Positions 11,236 through 23,399 are shown, counted from the first letter of the stretch. The stretch: DNA of 64,000 nt from Galeruca laticollis (GCA_963921935.1 OY998175.1:205980655-206044654), one strand, 5' to 3'. Notes: a model not told the origin generated them from the sequence alone. Program-made: numbers and translations.

Positions 11236-11598
11236 AAAATAATCAATTTTTACGACTATTTTACAAAGTCACCCCCACCCTCGCCCTTAGGGGGTGGGTC
11301 GAGGATAACTCATTTAGGAAGTTTGCTAGACCCGAGAGCTCTACACCATTGAATAATCACTTTTTTGATAAAATTTTTTTGCATAACTTTGCATAACAAG
11401 ATGAAATTTTAGGTCTATACGTAAAAAATTTTTACGACTATTTTACATATTCACCCCCACCCCCGCCCTTAGGGGTTGGGTGGGGGATGACTGATTTAGG
11501 TTAAAATGGAAGATAATCATCCATCAATACATTGCCGTGACTTTTTTTATCAAATATGGAAGTATGCTAGACCCAAGAGCCCTACTCCAACCTGCAAA

Positions 11599-12336
11599 GT
11601 TGTATATATAAGAGTTTATCCAAATGCTTTATGGGAAATTGCTGTTTAGAGTGCTAAGAATAAATTTTTCAAATGTCCCTGAATAAGATTTTCTAGAAAC
11701 ACTATTACAAAAATCAAAAAATCGCTAACTTCAAAAATAGTGAAATTAAACAAAATGTGTCATTCAACTTCTTAATTGTAATGCTTGTAAATAAAAATAA
11801 AATTAAGAAACAATATAGATTTAATATTATGATGTAACATTTAAAATATCAACAGGATAAACTAAAGAAAAAATGGAATACTATATAATTATTGTATACA
11901 ATACAGCCAAGTCAAATTGTTTTGTATAAGAATCAATAATGTAAACCCTTCTCACAGAAAACAATAATCGTAAAATTGCATAATCTTCGCTTCAATTCAA
12001 AGTTAAATTATATACGAAATTATATAGGTACATTAAGATATTATATTCATAGTAGGTATAAACCAACTACAAATTAGAATAAATCGTGGGATAAATTAAA
12101 AAATATTACCACAATTTTTTGTCCCTGACTTTATTTTTGTACGACTACCAAAATTTTCCGAAAAAAATCGGTGAAGTACCAGATTTGGTATTATATTTCT
12201 CGAATTTCCACACTCTGCATACTCATTTATTTCCTGACATTACACACACTTTATTAAACATTTTATACTTAAATTGGCCTATAAGGGACTGATTAACCAA
12301 ATAAAAAAACGGCCACTTGTTATGTTAAATTTTGGA
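11599..12336. other. AT-rich non-coding stretch
   Basis: No gene or clear repeat seen. It separates the foldback from the DUF7869-like pseudogene. A few short homopolymer runs only. Confidence 0.6.
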
Positions 12337-12893
12337 CTACAAAAAGTCGTGGCCTTGTTCTTGCGTCCAACCTTCTGCAGAATACACGGAAGCGCATTTC
12401 GCTTTTACTTCGATTTTCGAATGCATTGAGTCGCACTCCATTTCCCTTAGACCAGTTTTATAAAACTTATGATCTATTTGGCTTAGAGTAGAATAACTTG
12501 AGACAATTTGAAGGCACATAGCAGCGAAAATGGAATTTTTTGTTGGCCACCTCGCCCATCGGACATCATTCGAACCTCTTTAATATTTTGATGTGCTAGA
12601 ATGTAACCGTGAATATAGGAAGATATTTCAACTGATCCTCTTTTTCCTTGAGTTTCCTCGCAAACAACAGAGAATATCTTGGTTTGCAAAGCTGTAAACT
12701 GAAAAATTGTAGATGGTTCATATGCTCAAATAAAGGTTTTAACCTGCTGGATCTTTGGGTATTGTAACAACTGCCTGTAGATCGAAATTTGAAGATAAAA
12801 CTTCCGTATTTTCCTTTACAATTTTTTTGTCGTCATCCTGGACTTTCGAGCTAATGGTTTTCTTTCTAAATATTCTCGACATTTTTTTTTCCT
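12337..12893 (-). pseudogene. DUF7869-like protein remnant
   Basis: Read on the minus strand from about 12893: an FDLQAVVTIPKDPAG block, then YNFSVYSFANQDI, EETQGKRGSVEIS, MSDGRGGQQK and SQIDHKF..MECDSMHSKIE. This order of FDLQAV, ETQGKRGS, SDxCGGQN and ECDSMH blocks is that of a large, poorly understood insect multicopy family annotated as DUF7869; its catalytic role is not established. The C of the usual SDxCGGQN is R here, and N is Q. At least one stop and two frame changes split the reading, so it is dead. No introns or ends could be assigned. Confidence 0.7.
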
Positions 12894-14799
12894 TTTATTA
12901 TTTCAATTTCTATCATTGTTTTTTGCTCTAATCACAAGACAACACTGATCTTGCAACGTGGAATACAGAACAGTGCAATGTTTTCTGGCATTTATGAAAT
13001 AATTTGCAGTTACAAAAGCGCGAAAATGTTACAATAACGATTATTTATAAAGTTCATCGAAAAAGATAATCGCGATACCGACAAATTCGCAAGCATCTAA
13101 ATAATTGTTTGCAACGTCAGACACGCGAAAGTGGTACATTCAGATATTTTGAATAATTGTTCGCAAAGCCAATAACGCAAAATTGTGAGTTTGTCATGGA
13201 TAATATGGTTCATTTTAAGACTTATGGTGCACTTAGGTCAAAACGGCCAATTTTGCACATTCATGGTTTTGGCATTGGACCGACGATATTTGAAAGATAA
13301 ACATGTGTAAGAAATAAAACATTTCTAATGTCTACCATTTATTTGTTTTAAGTTCTTCAAATATATTTAGTGTAACCCCTTTTATTTATTTAATCCAGTA
13401 TTAGCCCAATTGCGGTACATCAGTAAGGAACTGGCTTAAGCATTGGTGGTACTCAACGTGTTAAATCAGATATATTTTCACAAATTATTTATGTATCAAG
13501 CAGAGCTTTGTTAATATTTTTTGCTGAAGGAAATAAGGCATTTTATACAAAGCCGTTTTGATTCCCAGTAAGCAAAATAATTACTTGTTTTCCTCTCGAG
13601 CACAGCGCATTTATAAGACACAATTCAGTTAATTGTCGGCCTAACCGCATTAAACGACATCGTGAGTGTCGGACCACGTTTTATCTAAATAAACATATTT
13701 CTATTACTTTCCCTATAACTTAAAATCTGACTCAAACAATTATGACATGACGAAGTACCACAATACGGGGCGATTCCATAACACGCATTCGACTATCTAA
13801 TTTTTTATACTTATCGTAAAACCACGCTCTATTAAAATTGGTCGAAGTGTTTCTAATGATGTATATTTAAAATATTCAAAACTCTTGCATTTTATTAAAA
13901 ATAATTTTTAATGTTGAGACTTGATTTTCTTTGTACGTATTGTAAACCGTTCGTTGAATCACATCTTTAGATGAACTGTCTACCCGACGACTGACGATAA
14001 GCTTTCGTTTTATATCGTGTTCAGTCACAACACCTCGTTTAATTACTAAATAAATTGTGGAATAAGTAATTTTCGTTAACTTGCTTATTCTTTTAATTAT
14101 TTCATCTTGAGTTGAATTGACATACTTAGCTTTTAAGCTTGATTACATATTTAAAACTACTTGTTGAAAATGAATATGCAAATCTCGATTTTCAAATTCC
14201 CGAAATTGTGTCTCATTGTTATTAATTAGAATTGCATTACTAAGATGTATTTCATCATTAACTTGGATAATATCATAACTTTGAATTACATTATTAGCAG
14301 GAATTTCATTGTTAATGTGAATTACACCAAAAGGTCTCCAGAAAACCATTGCACAAAACAAATCAAAGACAACTGTATATAAAATAATTAAACCGCATTC
14401 AATAAAAATCTCCTGAAGAATATTGAGATATTAATCTGAAAACGGCGCGCGCTCTTTAAAAAAAATGTTATCTTCTTTTTCATAAAGTAATTACGACCTA
14501 TACTCCAACACCTCTGCCGACGACCGGCGATTTGAAGAATGCTTTTTAGCTACGTTGATATTCAAAAGTAAGATGAGCTTTCCGTAGCTTGTAAAAACTG
14601 ACCACCGATATGTATTGATAAATTTATCGGTATTACTTAGTATCTACTTAAAGCGCTTATTAACGAAATATCGCAGTGCCCTGGTAAAATGATATTTTTT
14701 ATACTGACTTTGGAAGAGGTATAAGTATTTTTCTAAAAAAGTCAATTAAAATTTGTTGTTCAAATCCACGCCACATAAACATTATTTCTGAAGGTACAG
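12894..14799. other. Non-coding DNA with a possible TTAA-type transposon end
   Basis: No gene recognised. The sequence actcaacgtgttaa at 13451-13464 equals the right end of the TTAA-flanked MITE at 18.85-19.18 kb, so a partial or decayed copy may end here; I did not find its left partner. A 72-codon minus ORF at 14143-14361 has no recognised domain and is probably chance. 13600-13760 has LTR-like features (aataaa) but no matching second copy. Confidence 0.45.
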
Positions 14800-15270
14800 A
14801 TCATCCCACCCAATTATTTCTTGCCATCATCGATAGATTATGATTTTTGGTCGAGTTATAACAATGCCAAGCGAGTCAAAAATTTTAGAAATCAAACCTA
14901 ATATTTGTGTTTTAGTTAAAATATCTCAATTATGTTTATCACGGGTAACTACATACTCAAGGTCTTCTCCTATTGTATTCCAGAATATTCTCAATGTTTT
15001 AGAACTATCATTTTCAATAAAAACGAACCCAGATTGATAGAAGAACTACCCTCCAAATTTTGTACCACACAATTCGAATTTCATTTTCTCAAATTAAAAC
15101 TTAATGTTTGAGAAATTTTCTTTGCTAAAATAATCAGTTCAGATTCCGACCTATACTTTTACATCTGGTTTATCCCAATTATTACTCGATATTTCTTTTA
15201 AAACAACGGGTCGCTATGAATGAGGCCGGACCTGCTCGGTATGTTACTAAAATTCTCTTATCTGTACGAT
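14800..15270 (-). pseudogene. BEL/Pao retrotransposon reverse transcriptase remnant
   Basis: On the minus strand, in order: VTYRAGPASFIATRCFK (RT palm block before YVDD), SELIILAKKI..FNLRK followed by a stop where Trp is usual, then a KTLRIFWNT block and LTKTQILGLISKIFDSLGI. The SKIFDPLG-type block after an FxLRKW block is specific to BEL/Pao polymerases. The YVDD box is not recognisable and several stops interrupt the frame, for example in DKHN*DIL. Only about 150 residues of a >1500-residue pol remain; protease, RNase H and integrase are absent nearby. Confidence 0.75.
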
Positions 15271-15908
15271 TCTCGACCTTCTAAAGTCTCGCTAAAAGGG
15301 TGCTTTTTGTTAGAGAAAAAAAGTTTAGTTTTCAAGCATGAAGATGTTTCTAGTTATTAATGTATAATTCGTTTGTGTACACATATACACTGTAGTTTTT
15401 AGTTTATCAATTCAGTATTTTTCCTATATTAAATCAAACAGTAGTTAGTGCCCGACGTTGCGTTATATAAATGCTAAAAATTAGTCTCCAAACTATTTGG
15501 GATGTATAAGAATCAGCTGGAACTGTTATACAAAAACAGTGTATAATAAAGCTACATAGCATGATAAGGAGTTTTGAAATAGGTGATATTTTATAATCGA
15601 GCACTGTTCCAACAGTTTCAACCCATACTTTCTGGAATCTATTCAAGCTGTTTTGAAATAACACTATTTATGGATTTCGATTAAAAATTGCTGAACAACT
15701 GTTTATTTTATAGAAAATTCGATCTCACATTTGAGAATGTTGACTTTACTGAATACTGTGCTTATCTATTATAAAAAAGTTCCTAGTATGTATGCATTTA
15801 CTATAGATGAAGGGCCTTGCCAAAGTTTAAAATCGTGTTTGTTTACTATTTACGTTAACTAACTTAGAATTTTGAATACTATTGAAATTAATAATTAAAT
15901 TCAATTAA
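15271..15908. other. Non-coding stretch
   Basis: AT-rich, with no recognisable gene; the 76-codon minus ORF at 15434-15664 has no family resemblance I can name. Confidence 0.5.
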
Positions 15909-16020
15909 CTGTCTTGACTCTTACTTCGTGGAATCTACTGTTTTAAATGAAACTTCTGTTTCTAGATAATTCCACAATATATTGAAAAAATGTTAAAAAT
16001 TCTAACAATTGTCAAATTTC
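15909..16020 (+). repeat. Dispersed ttacttcgtggaat repeat, copy 1 (half unit)
   Basis: Carries gtcttgactcttacttcgtg, ttttaaatgaaact, gtttctagataattccacaa and an acaattgtcaa end. The same string order occurs at 23138-23304, 28108-28250 and 40700-40947. Here only one arm is present. Confidence 0.75.
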
Positions 16021-16278
16021 TTAGAATTACGAATCTTCAGCTATATACAATAATAATATGACTTGGGTGTAGAATGTTAAAAGTTATAAATGATTAGATT
16101 GGAATCGCTCTATTCTAAAATTATCAATCGACTGTTGAAGCTCCTGTGAAAGTACTCTTGTTCTTATAGATAATGCTAGGATTATTTTAAATATTCCGCT
16201 AAGGAAACCAGCAGATCAGTATCGGTTTGTAATAATTATATCTGTGAGATAACTGGACGATCCCAATAATAGTATATT

Positions 16279-16395
16279 ATTTTATATGGAGGAAAAGTGA
16301 TACTTTTCATGACGCGCTCGTGTTCAACAGTCGAACGGAGTGAGGCTGGTAATAGAGAGCAACTCATGAAAAGTAGCTTTTCCTCCAAATAAAAT
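16279..16395. repeat. Hairpin repeat, ~32-bp arms
   Basis: Left arm ttttatatggaggaaaagtg..acttttcatga (about 16279-16311) pairs with tcatgaaaagtagcttttcctccaaataaaa (16364-16395, stated here in parts: tcatgaaaagt, agcttttcctcc, aaataaaa). The ~50-bp loop is GC-richer. Likely a small MITE or stem-loop. Confidence 0.6.
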
Positions 16396-16966
16396 ATGCT
16401 GTTTTTTCTTCAAATATCGACAAATTAATACAAAAACGTCTCTTTTTGATAGTGATAATTTTTAAACATAATTGGGTTCGCAAGGCGGTTTAGACCGGTG
16501 TCGGTGAGTAGGAACAGGTTGTTGCTATAGTGATGTAACATAAAGCTGTCAGTGGACACTGTCAACAATATTAATTTATTTTTTACAATTATTGCGTCTA
16601 CGGCTGCTTTTCTATCTATGTTGCTATGATAACACTTTTCCCTCCGCTGGCGGGAAAGTGAAAACTAAAGCTCCGGCCGAGGAAAAATGAAACGCCTACA
16701 CAGTCGAAAACTGACAGATTTACTGACGTTTGAAGAAAAAATAAGTTTTCTTAGACTCTCTCAGAAAGTTTAACTACACATAGTTACTTAAAAGTGTCCT
16801 CTAAATGTAGATTTTTTTCATTTCTTGCAGCACTAAATAGACTGTTAAAGATTGTATATAACATGTGATCCTATTGTGGCCAACATTGAAGCGATCGTTT
16901 CTTATTAGATAACAGCAGCAATTTTCTTAAAATTGTCTTAAAAAACTGGAAATCATTAATGAAGAG
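16396..16966. other. Non-coding stretch
   Basis: No coding signal. Contains a GC-richer patch at 16620-16700 with ccgctggcgggaaag; nothing else identified. Confidence 0.5.
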
Positions 16967-18780
16967 TATAACAATTCCCCGCGAGGTTTTGGTCAGTATA
17001 TAACTCGAAAACTATTTGAAGTAGAAAATTAAAATTAGGCAGTTATAAACCGTAGTATTACACATTTCAAGCAAGCAGTTACTTTGCTGCAACGTCATGT
17101 TTCGGGTCACGTGGTATCATTTTTAAAAAACTTAATGAGACAACCTGAATATTGTTCCACTGCTGTAAAGGTATCTCTCATACTAATTCGGCGATACCTA
17201 TTTTTGTGTGTCAGGTACTTAGAAACGAAAAACAAATTTTTATAAGGTTTTTTATTTGAAAAAAAAAGAGAGCTGAGAAACAAAAAACATATTCTAGTAA
17301 CAGCTATTCTAGTTGTCAAAAGCTGTCAGCATCAGTGAACAATCGGTCACTGTATTATTGTTGTTAAAAGTTTTGTGACTTGAAACTTACCATGCCTTTA
17401 CGTTTCACTTATGACGAGTATGTCGATATGCTGATGATCTATGAAGAATATGGAAAAAATACCAGACGAGCTAGAGATTTATATAGAAATTGTTTCCCCG
17501 ACCGAACAACTCCAGGAAAAAATAATTTTACTTATGTAGAACAAAAATTAAGACACGGTTCATTTCCAACCGGAAAACATCAAAATTCTCCACGTTAGCC
17601 TATTCTTACGGAAGATAATATTATTAACATTCTTGCTTATATCCAAGTCAATCCCCAAATTTCAACTCGATGTCTGCAATAAGAATTAGGAATAAGTAAA
17701 TCTACTATTCAGAGGGTGTTCAAGCAATACAAATATCATCTTTTAAAAATACATTTAACGCAAGGTCTAACTCCTGCAGATCCAGAAAGAAGTGTCAATT
17801 AAAATCGTAGAGGACCCTTTTTTCTTAAATAAAATATTGTGGAGCGACGAAAGCCGTTTTCACAATAACGGTGTAGGTATCGTTAATAGATATAATTGTC
17901 ACTACTGGTCGGCTGAAAATCCCAGCTGGACGCGAGAAACGTATTTCCAAACTATTTTGGGAATAAATGTTTGGTGCGGTTTGTTTAATGGACGCTTGAT
18001 TGGGCCGTATTTTTATGAGGGGAATTTGACAGGCGAAAGGTATTTAGATTTTCTCCAGAATATTCTTCAACATTTGCTTGAGAACAATCCACTAAAAGAG
18101 AGAGCGACTATGTGGTGGCAACAGGATGGTGCAACTCCTCATTTTGCTCAGCGAGTAACGTCACATCTGAATGTGTATTTCCAAGACAGCTTGATTGGGA
18201 GAAATGATACAATACATTGGCCGGCTCGTTCACCACATATAACCCTGTTAGATTTTTTTCTTTGGGGATATTTAAAAGGATTCATTTCTGTTACAGCTCC
18301 TACCGATGTAGATAATTTAAAAAACAGAATCAGAGCAGCTTGCCAATCTCTCACACCAGAAAGTATTGAAGCAGCATGCACAAGAAATTTACTTAGATTT
18401 GAATGCTGCAATAATGAAGGTGGACATAAATTTGAGCATAAACTGTAGTAAAAGTGTTATTGTTTTCCAATTCTTTTTGTTTTTCAAATAAAAAACTTTA
18501 TGAACATTTGTTTGTCGTTTGTATATACCTAACACAAAAAAATAGGTGTCGCCGAATTAGTATAAGAGAGACCTATACAGCAGTGGAACAATATACAGGG
18601 TGTGTCATTAACTTTTCTAAAAATTATACCACGTGACCCGAAACGTGACATTGTAGCAAAGTAGCTGATTGCTTAAAATGTGTAATACTACCCACAGTTT
18701 ATAACTGCCAAATTTCAATATTGTAGTTCAAACAGTTTTCGAGATATATACTGGCCAGAACCTCGTGGGACACCCGTATA
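16967..18780 (+). mobile_element. DD41D Tc1/mariner element with ~320-bp inverted ends
   Basis: The two ends are long inverted repeats, about 16967-17290 and 18455-18780. Matching landmarks are tatac/tataa tips, cgaggtt, cagttataaac, gggtcacgtggta, gttccactgct and ggttttttatttgaaa on the left with complements on the right. The ends begin with TATA, compatible with a TA target duplication. The broken transposase lies between them in plus orientation. Long TIRs of this size are unusual for classic mariner but known in some Tc1/mariner lineages. Confidence 0.85.
17380..18448 (+). pseudogene. Mariner-superfamily transposase, DD41D, broken
   Basis: Cut-and-paste transposase remnant. The N-terminal part (17380-17598) holds a helix-turn-helix-like region; it ends in TAG, and the same frame continues with LTEDNIINILAYIQVNPQIS, a second in-frame stop, and an HTH-type GISKSTIQRVFKQY block. 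A frameshift near 17790 leads into the catalytic part: WSDESRF (D at residue 19 of that segment), WWQQDGATPHF (D112) and WPARSPHITLLDFFLWG (D154). The spacing of 41 residues between the second and third Asp gives the DD41D signature (VS/rosa-like). All three catalytic Asp survive, but the usual SPDL reads SPHI. Two stops and one frameshift make it non-functional. Confidence 0.88.
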
Positions 18781-18853
18781 TAAAAAAACTATGACAAGCG
18801 GTATTTGTTTAATTAAAAAAATTAAAAACGTAAAAAGTTCTTTTTTTAATAAA

Positions 18854-19181
18854 TTAACACGTTGAGTGCCGTATGTATCCAACACGGATACACGAGATAC
18901 GGTGCTTCCATCGCCGTATGTATCCGCGGCTGATACACAACTATTTCTGTTATTTCAGCCGCATGTATCGACGTTGGCTGCATGCCTTGCATATATCTCT
19001 ATGGGGACTATCGCACTACGGCCTGGCATACCCAAAACCTTATTTGGCCTGTATATTTTATCCTTAGTTTTTTCAGGACACCATTTTTTCAGTTAGTGGG
19101 TTAGTGGGCCATACACATGAAAAATGGATTTGGCCTGATATACCCAATTTTCCGCTTCCACGGAAGCACTCAACGTGTTAA
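18854..19181. mobile_element. piggyBac-type MITE with TTAA target duplication
   Basis: TTAA at 18854-18857 and 19178-19181 enclose about 320 bp ending in inverted cacgttgagtgc / gcactcaacgtg. TTAA duplication is diagnostic of the piggyBac superfamily. The interior has several gtatgtatcc-type repeats and no transposase; two overlapping plus ORFs inside are not gene-like. Confidence 0.85.
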
Positions 19182-20110
19182 ATATTAATTAATTAATATT
19201 TAATCTTAATAAATATAAGAAACGTCGTACATTATAATCTTTGAAAAAAAATGTAGGTCATTAGTAATCCAATTTCGAAGAAGTTTTTATTTTTCAGTGA
19301 ATCTCAACCTTATTCAGTTATTGTTATTTATATTAAGATACACTTTTAATAGGTTAAGCACTCTTGGGAATGCCCTTAAAATTTATGGTTAGTAATATTT
19401 ATTGATAGAGGTAACAGTATTTACTCACGACAATTAAGAGATTTATATTTAATTTACGTTTCAGAAAAACAAGAGTACAAATCTATATGACCGAAGATGA
19501 TAATATAATATACAGTTTGAAATTTGATGGACGTGTTTTTGTGTGTCTTCTCGAAACTAGACTCGCGTTAAATTGTTATTTGTCAGTGTTTTCTAGTCTT
19601 CAGCATTCTGATTTTAAAATATTATTGAGTTTCCACTTTTAATAATAATGGCACAGTTTACTGAAAATACAACAAACAGTACTTTAAAGAATAATAAATT
19701 ATTACTCTGAACAACTTGTTAGGACTGAATAATCCTGGAAACATTATTACTGATACCTAGTAATGTTCTTTTATTCCTGTAACTTATACCATATCTAAAC
19801 GATTTTGTAAATATTATTTTCCACGGACCTTACATAGGTACTTCACCAAAAGGGATCTCAAATTATGCCCTAATTTTCTAAGAATTGATAATTTTTTTTG
19901 TAATAGCTTCATATAGTGCAATGAACAAAAGCCGTACCAAAAAAGATACAATACACCGATGCCACATTATAACGGCTTGATGTAATCGCTTATTGATACC
20001 TATACTCTGTTTCATGTTTATCGTTGGTAATTTATTAGTATTACTTTGAAAGGTCTTCAAAAAGGCGTCCGTATTCTTAATTATCAATGACTAATTAAAT
20101 ATGAAATATG
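19182..20110. other. AT-rich non-coding stretch
   Basis: No gene, tandem repeat or element end recognised. Confidence 0.5.
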
Positions 20111-20936
20111 TAACGGGTGCCCCAATAAGAATGGCTTTCGGCCATATATCAGAAAACGTTCATGGTACAGCTGCGAGTACAAAAAATGTAACAAAAGAGA
20201 TAAAAAACTTGAGAAGCCAAATTTTTCAAAAGGCGGCATAACAAAAGCAATCATTGCATTCTTCAAAAAATTCTGCGTATATGTACTTGATATTTAAAGT
20301 TTCAGTCTACTTAAATAAGATGTGGGGGAGAATGGGAATTGTTATGAAAAAAACACCCATAACTCCGGTTCTTAACCGATTATTGCAATCTTAGTCATCT
20401 TGAAAACAGCTCTTTTCCACTAACATAAGAGTGAAAATTTGGACATAACCTAATGAGTAACTTTCAAGCGAGGGGCGCTAATTTTTTTAAAATCTAGTTA
20501 TCTTTGGAAAATATTAAATAGGAGCATGCAATTTTAATCGGGATTATAAAAGTAGGCTTAATTTGTAACATAATGGCGAATACCGCATGCCGATATCTTT
20601 TCCGGTCCCGACATATCTTAAAAATTTATGAGTCAGTTGAAAACTAACAGCTTTAGAAGTGAAACTTATTATGTTACGCAAAAACTGTGAATGAGTGTAC
20701 AAAAACTATTTACAATAAAAGACAAACAAAAGTAAATATTCTTTTTAAGAAATTATTTTATTAAATGTTCAAACAAACCACAATCTTGAGCCAAACTTTA
20801 TTTTAATTCCATTGCTTCAAGTAAATGCATGAATATTTTAGAAATAATCAGATATACTTCTGTTCAACATTACCGACATTGTTGAATACATTAGCAGAAT
20901 GGATTTATAGATGAAAGAAAAATTAAATAGTTTACT

Positions 20937-21008
20937 GACGAAACCAGGTATCCAACCAACGACCTTTAGGTTTTCAGTCTAACGCTCTGCCGACGAGTCT
21001 ATTTCGCT
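20937..21008 (-). tRNA. tRNA-Phe-like pseudogene or SINE head (GAA anticodon position)
   Basis: On the minus strand: D-arm region tcgtcggcagagcg, anticodon arm ttaga-ctgaaaa-cctaa with GAA in the anticodon position, variable aggtc, and T-arm gttggttggatacc. The order and spacing are those of insect tRNA-Phe. Mismatches in the acceptor (agcgaaa against tttcgtc) and anticodon stems and an aberrant T-loop (TGG for TTC) argue that it is a pseudogene. It could be the head of a tRNA-derived SINE running to lower coordinates. Confidence 0.6.
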
Positions 21009-21159
21009 TAGTAATATCATGGAGTCTACTGATGTAACAGAAGGGGAGAACAGCATTGCGTCTCTCTCACTGAGCTTAATTAAATAATAATTAGATAAGG
21101 ACAAGGAGTTTAACAAATTTGTTAGTTTTACGAGTTTACTTTTACGCCAAAAATCCTGT

Positions 21160-21545
21160 AGTGTCCCATAAATTGTTTCACTTCATAAAGCGTAAATTTT
21201 AAGCATTCACCTATGAATATAGATTACCTACTATGGGGTAGTACGGAAAGGATTTTAACAATTTTGAAATAATTACAATTGACATTCCTTGCCCTAATAA
21301 TAATAATTTCAATATTACTTTTAATCTGACTGTGAAACGGCGTTAAGGAAGTTAAAGTAGAAATATATGTATGTTTTTTTCCATGGCCCACTACTTCTTT
21401 TTATATATTTCCACTTTAACTTCCTGATCGCCGTTTCCCAATAACATCGAAATATTAATTGAAATTACCATTAATCAACTTTAATTCGTTCCAAATTATT
21501 AAAATATGTTCGGAACCTATAGCCACAGTAGGTAATCTATATTTA
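21160..21545. repeat. Nested inverted repeat inside the 2-kb element
   Basis: atagattacctactatgg (near 21220) pairs with ccacagtaggtaatctat (near 21525). Further inward, gaaacggcgttaaggaagtt (21335) pairs with aacttcctgatcgccgtttc (21418), and tagaaatatat with atatatttcca. The centre is near 21385. It probably represents a second inserted foldback or MITE. Confidence 0.65.
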
Positions 21546-22126
21546 AAGGAAAATAATTAAAATGTATACGTTTTTTACGATATGTCGGGATAGGAAAAAG
21601 ATATCGACATGCGGTAATCGGTATTCTGTTACTAATTAAGTCTACTTTTATAATTCTCGATTAAAATTGTATACTCCTATTTAATATTTTCCAAAGATAA
21701 CTAGATTTAAAAAACAAAGTCAATAGCGCCCTCTAGTGTGCATGCTACTCATTAGGTTATGTCGAAATTATTAAACTTATGTTGATGGAAAACAGATGTT
21801 TTCAAGAAGACTAAATTTGCAACAATCGGTTAAGTTGAACCCGAGTTAAGGGCGTTTTCTCATATCAATGTCCCCGTACACATTATTTGAGTAGATAGAC
21901 TGAAAATTTAATATCAAATATACGCAGAATTTTTTGAAGAATGCGATGATTGTTTTTGTTATGCCCTTTAATTGAGTTAATTTTATGAAAGTTGGCTTTT
22001 TAATGTTTTTATCCAATTACGCCCTCTCGCGGTATACCGAAACTTTTGTTATATTTTTTCCCGCAGTTGTACTATTAACGATTTCTGATATATGGTCTAG
22101 AGCCACTTTTATTGGGACGCCCGTTA

Positions 22127-22502
22127 CGTATGTAGTTTTTTTAACGAAAAATTTTGAACGCGGAAATCAATCAAACTTTAACAATTCGGTAGGTAGTGGA
22201 ATGAATGGCAAAAGGTCAAAGGGAGAGCTATCTGTTATTTTTTTTAAATGAATTAAGGGTTATGATGTTGGTTGATTGAAATGTATATCCTCATGAAAAG
22301 TTTATTTGGATTAGACCGCAGGGCTGCCAGTTAGATTTTCATTTCATCAGTAAAAATCTTGTCAAAAATTGAGTAATTTCAATAGATTTATTTTATGCTA
22401 TAGAAATTTCAAAAAAGTATAATGAACTAAACTTATGACCTCGAAAAAATATGTATTATTTGAAAACAAACTTTTCATTTAAAAACAAATAAAGTAAACA
22501 TA
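22127..22502. other. Non-coding gap between two inverted-repeat elements
   Basis: No gene or repeat unit seen; the 88-codon plus ORF at 21985-22251 starts inside the preceding inverted end and is not gene-like. Confidence 0.5.
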
Positions 22503-23137
22503 CAGTGTCCACCATGTTCGCTACATATGGGAACAATTTTTAGTTGTTGTATATAGGAAAATTAAATATATACGATCGATTCTGCATGGTCGATAATCCA
22601 AAATTACATCTTGACATCAGTTACATGAACACTTCATGGCCACAAATTGGAAAAATTCGACGTGGAAATGCGAAAAGTGAGGTTAGATGCCAAAATACCG
22701 AAAATTGTTATTTAGAAAAAGTGATTAAAATGATATTTTAGGAGTACGTACAAAATTTGAAGCAAAAACAACAAAAAATAAGAATTTCCTTATTTTTCTC
22801 CATTACGGTCTTCTGAAATGATATTGCCTCAATTTCTTTTTTGAAAGAGTTCAATTAGCACCGTATGTAATTTATAAACGTAAAACTATTCAAAATTGGT
22901 CATTAAAATCATTCCTAGAGAATTAAATGGAAATATTAGTTGAGCATTTGAAACTTTCCTGTAACAATACCTTGTCCAATGTTGTCAGTTTGTGAAGTTT
23001 AAAATAATTTAGTACTGATACCACAATTGAAAAGAACCGTTTTTGATATTTTCAATAAATATTTCATTAAATTATTAAAACTCATTAACTAGTCATAATA
23101 ATAATAATAAATTGGATTAGTTTACCAACGTATTACT

Positions 23138-23304
23138 ATTAGTGTTTTAAATGAAACTCACGGTTTCTAGTTAATACCACAATATAATAAAAATTGTTGA
23201 AAATTCTAAAAAATTGTCAATTGTCAACAATTGTCAACCGTGAGTTTCATTTAAAACACTAATATGAGTAGATTCCGCGAAGTAAGGGTCGAGACAGTTA
23301 ATTT
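23138..23304. repeat. Dispersed ttacttcgtggaat repeat, copy 2 (inverted pair)
   Basis: gtgttttaaatgaaactcac (from about 23140) and its complement gtgagtttcatttaaaacac (from about 23239) flank an acaattgtcaa centre. An outer attccgcgaagtaagggtcg end follows on the right. The arms are unequal because only the right side keeps the outer block. Confidence 0.8.
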
Positions 23305-23399
23305 CATTAAGTTATTACTATTTTTTGAAACAATATTCAACAGATTACCCACTAACTCATTACTAATAAATAACTTAATATTTCAAAACACAAATTCAA

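Larger units (their letters stand above)
7815..11598. mobile_element. Foldback-type element 1 with tandem-repeat arms
   Basis: The outer ends are inverted copies of one sequence: ggagtagggctcttgggtct near 7818 and its complement ending at 11597. The left arm (7815-10300) is a tandem array. The right arm (11236-11598) holds only about two inverted units. Between them lies a second inverted layer (10310-10760 against 10850-11235) made of a different ~265-bp unit. Long inverted ends made of tandem subrepeats define foldback (FB/TU-like) elements. No transposase ORF is present. The arms are strongly unequal, as expected from unequal exchange between subrepeats. Copy 2 at 29.7 kb shares the arm unit but not the core. 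Confidence 0.8.
20111..22126. mobile_element. 2-kb non-autonomous element with ~500-bp inverted ends
   Basis: The tips are taacgggtgccccaataaga (from 20111) and the complement-like tattgggacgcccgtta ending at 22126. Both lie against TA, a mariner-like arrangement. Homologous inverted landmarks run inward: gccatatatcag, cgcagaattttttgaagaat, ggttatgtc, ttaatcgggatt, and gatatc/tgtcggga near 20600 and 21560. No transposase is encoded. The interior contains a tRNA-Phe-like sequence and a second hairpin, so it is either a foldback element or a MITE that collected other insertions. Confidence 0.78.

Noticed and set aside
14143..14361. 72-codon minus ORF
   Set aside because: No recognisable motif and low-complexity Asn/Ile content; not reported as a gene.
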